NCBI RefSeq assembly: GCF_001729485.1 | Contig: NZ_CP017157.1 | Span: forward strand, 930,001 to 994,000 | DNA: 64,000 bases | Direction: 5' to 3' | Source of the DNA: Streptomyces lydicus | Lineage (GTDB): Bacteria; Actinomycetota; Actinomycetes; Streptomycetales; Streptomycetaceae | In this document: piece after piece, positions 63,928 through 64,000 of the stretch | How positions within the stretch are numbered: the first letter of the stretch is position 1 | Layout: every line of letters starts with the position of its first letter | Made by a program: the position numbers and the translations under genes | Notes under the pieces: generated by a model | Told to the model about the DNA's origin: nothing | The model's database searches: none | Seen by the model: the letters and a program-made list of their open reading frames with translations, nothing else

Positions 63928-64000
63928 TCCAGGAGAAAAAGTCACCCGAACGGAGCCGGGGGCTCCGAGGGGGTGCCGACATCCCTCCTGGAGAGCTATG
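63928..64000. other. Right-edge intergenic sequence
   Basis: 73 bp after comF with an AT-rich run (AGGAGAAAAAGTCAC) and a GGAG-containing stretch before the final ATG (63998-64000). Whether that ATG is a start cannot be judged. Confidence 0.3.

Noticed and set aside
63998..64000. Final ATG as start of a ribosome hibernation factor
   Set aside because: The upstream GGAG is suggestive but only three bases of the possible gene are visible.

Overview
The window is chromosomal DNA from a Streptomyces or very close relative. Evidence: very high GC with strong third-position GC bias, frequent GTG starts, many leaderless genes (a -10-like hexamer 6-8 nt before the start codon), a WhiB developmental regulator, F420 biosynthesis genes, MtrAB-LpqB, and an rRNA operon with a typical Streptomyces leader. 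Gene content is mostly core. From memory, the order matches the region of the S. coelicolor chromosome that carries whiB, manA/manB/manC, ahcY, mtrAB and lpqB, and it shares blocks with mycobacterial loci (fbiAB, manB, manA, DUF3499, whiB2-type regulator, LCP proteins).

Layout. 1-3009: end of an M19 dipeptidase, a VOC protein divergent from a CGNR zinc-finger protein, and UDP-glucose dehydrogenase. 3217-6535: acyl-CoA dehydrogenase, the first LCP protein and a hotdog thioesterase. 6486-15488: envelope cluster with a VanZ-like protein, a small exported protein, four further LCP proteins and a divergent GT2 glycosyltransferase. 15646-23100: TIGR03089 protein, exported amidase, mannose-1-phosphate guanylyltransferase, AlkA-type glycosylase, fbiA-fbiB and a cysteine dioxygenase. 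23101-24381: whiB with a long regulatory region. 24382-36403: giant membrane glycosyltransferase with its DUF5719 partner, a degenerate metallopeptidase-like protein divergent from DUF3499, then phosphomannomutase, Trm112-like, SIS protein, manA and a cation efflux protein. 36539-40850: a fructose-type PTS permease divergent from ahcY. 41064-44892: unknown protein, a repeat-containing region without a clear gene, RDD protein and SpoIIM-like protein. 44944-50819: complete rRNA operon (16S-23S-5S) with a multi-promoter leader and a terminator. 51138-56739: leftward operon DUF58 / MoxR / DUF4350 / DUF4129 / multi-pass membrane protein. 56892-62808: mtnA-mtrA-mtrB-lpqB. 63133-63927: comF.

How the genes work together. 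ManA, phosphomannomutase and the guanylyltransferase make GDP-mannose from fructose-6-phosphate, and the SIS protein probably belongs to the same pathway. Ugd supplies UDP-glucuronate. The five LCP proteins, the two glycosyltransferases and the amidase assemble or remodel cell-wall glycopolymers. WhiB and MtrAB connect envelope work to development and division. The MoxR/DUF58/DUF4350/DUF4129 set and the RDD/SpoIIM pair look like one functional group separated by the rRNA operon.

I saw no prophage, insertion sequence, CRISPR array, tRNA or biosynthetic cluster. The least explained items are the symmetric GTAAC operator at 1026-1088, the B-C-A domain order of the PTS permease, the repeat region at 41.7-42.5 kb, the extended -10 promoter array of the rRNA operon, and a probable MtrA autoregulatory site inside the 3' end of mtnA.
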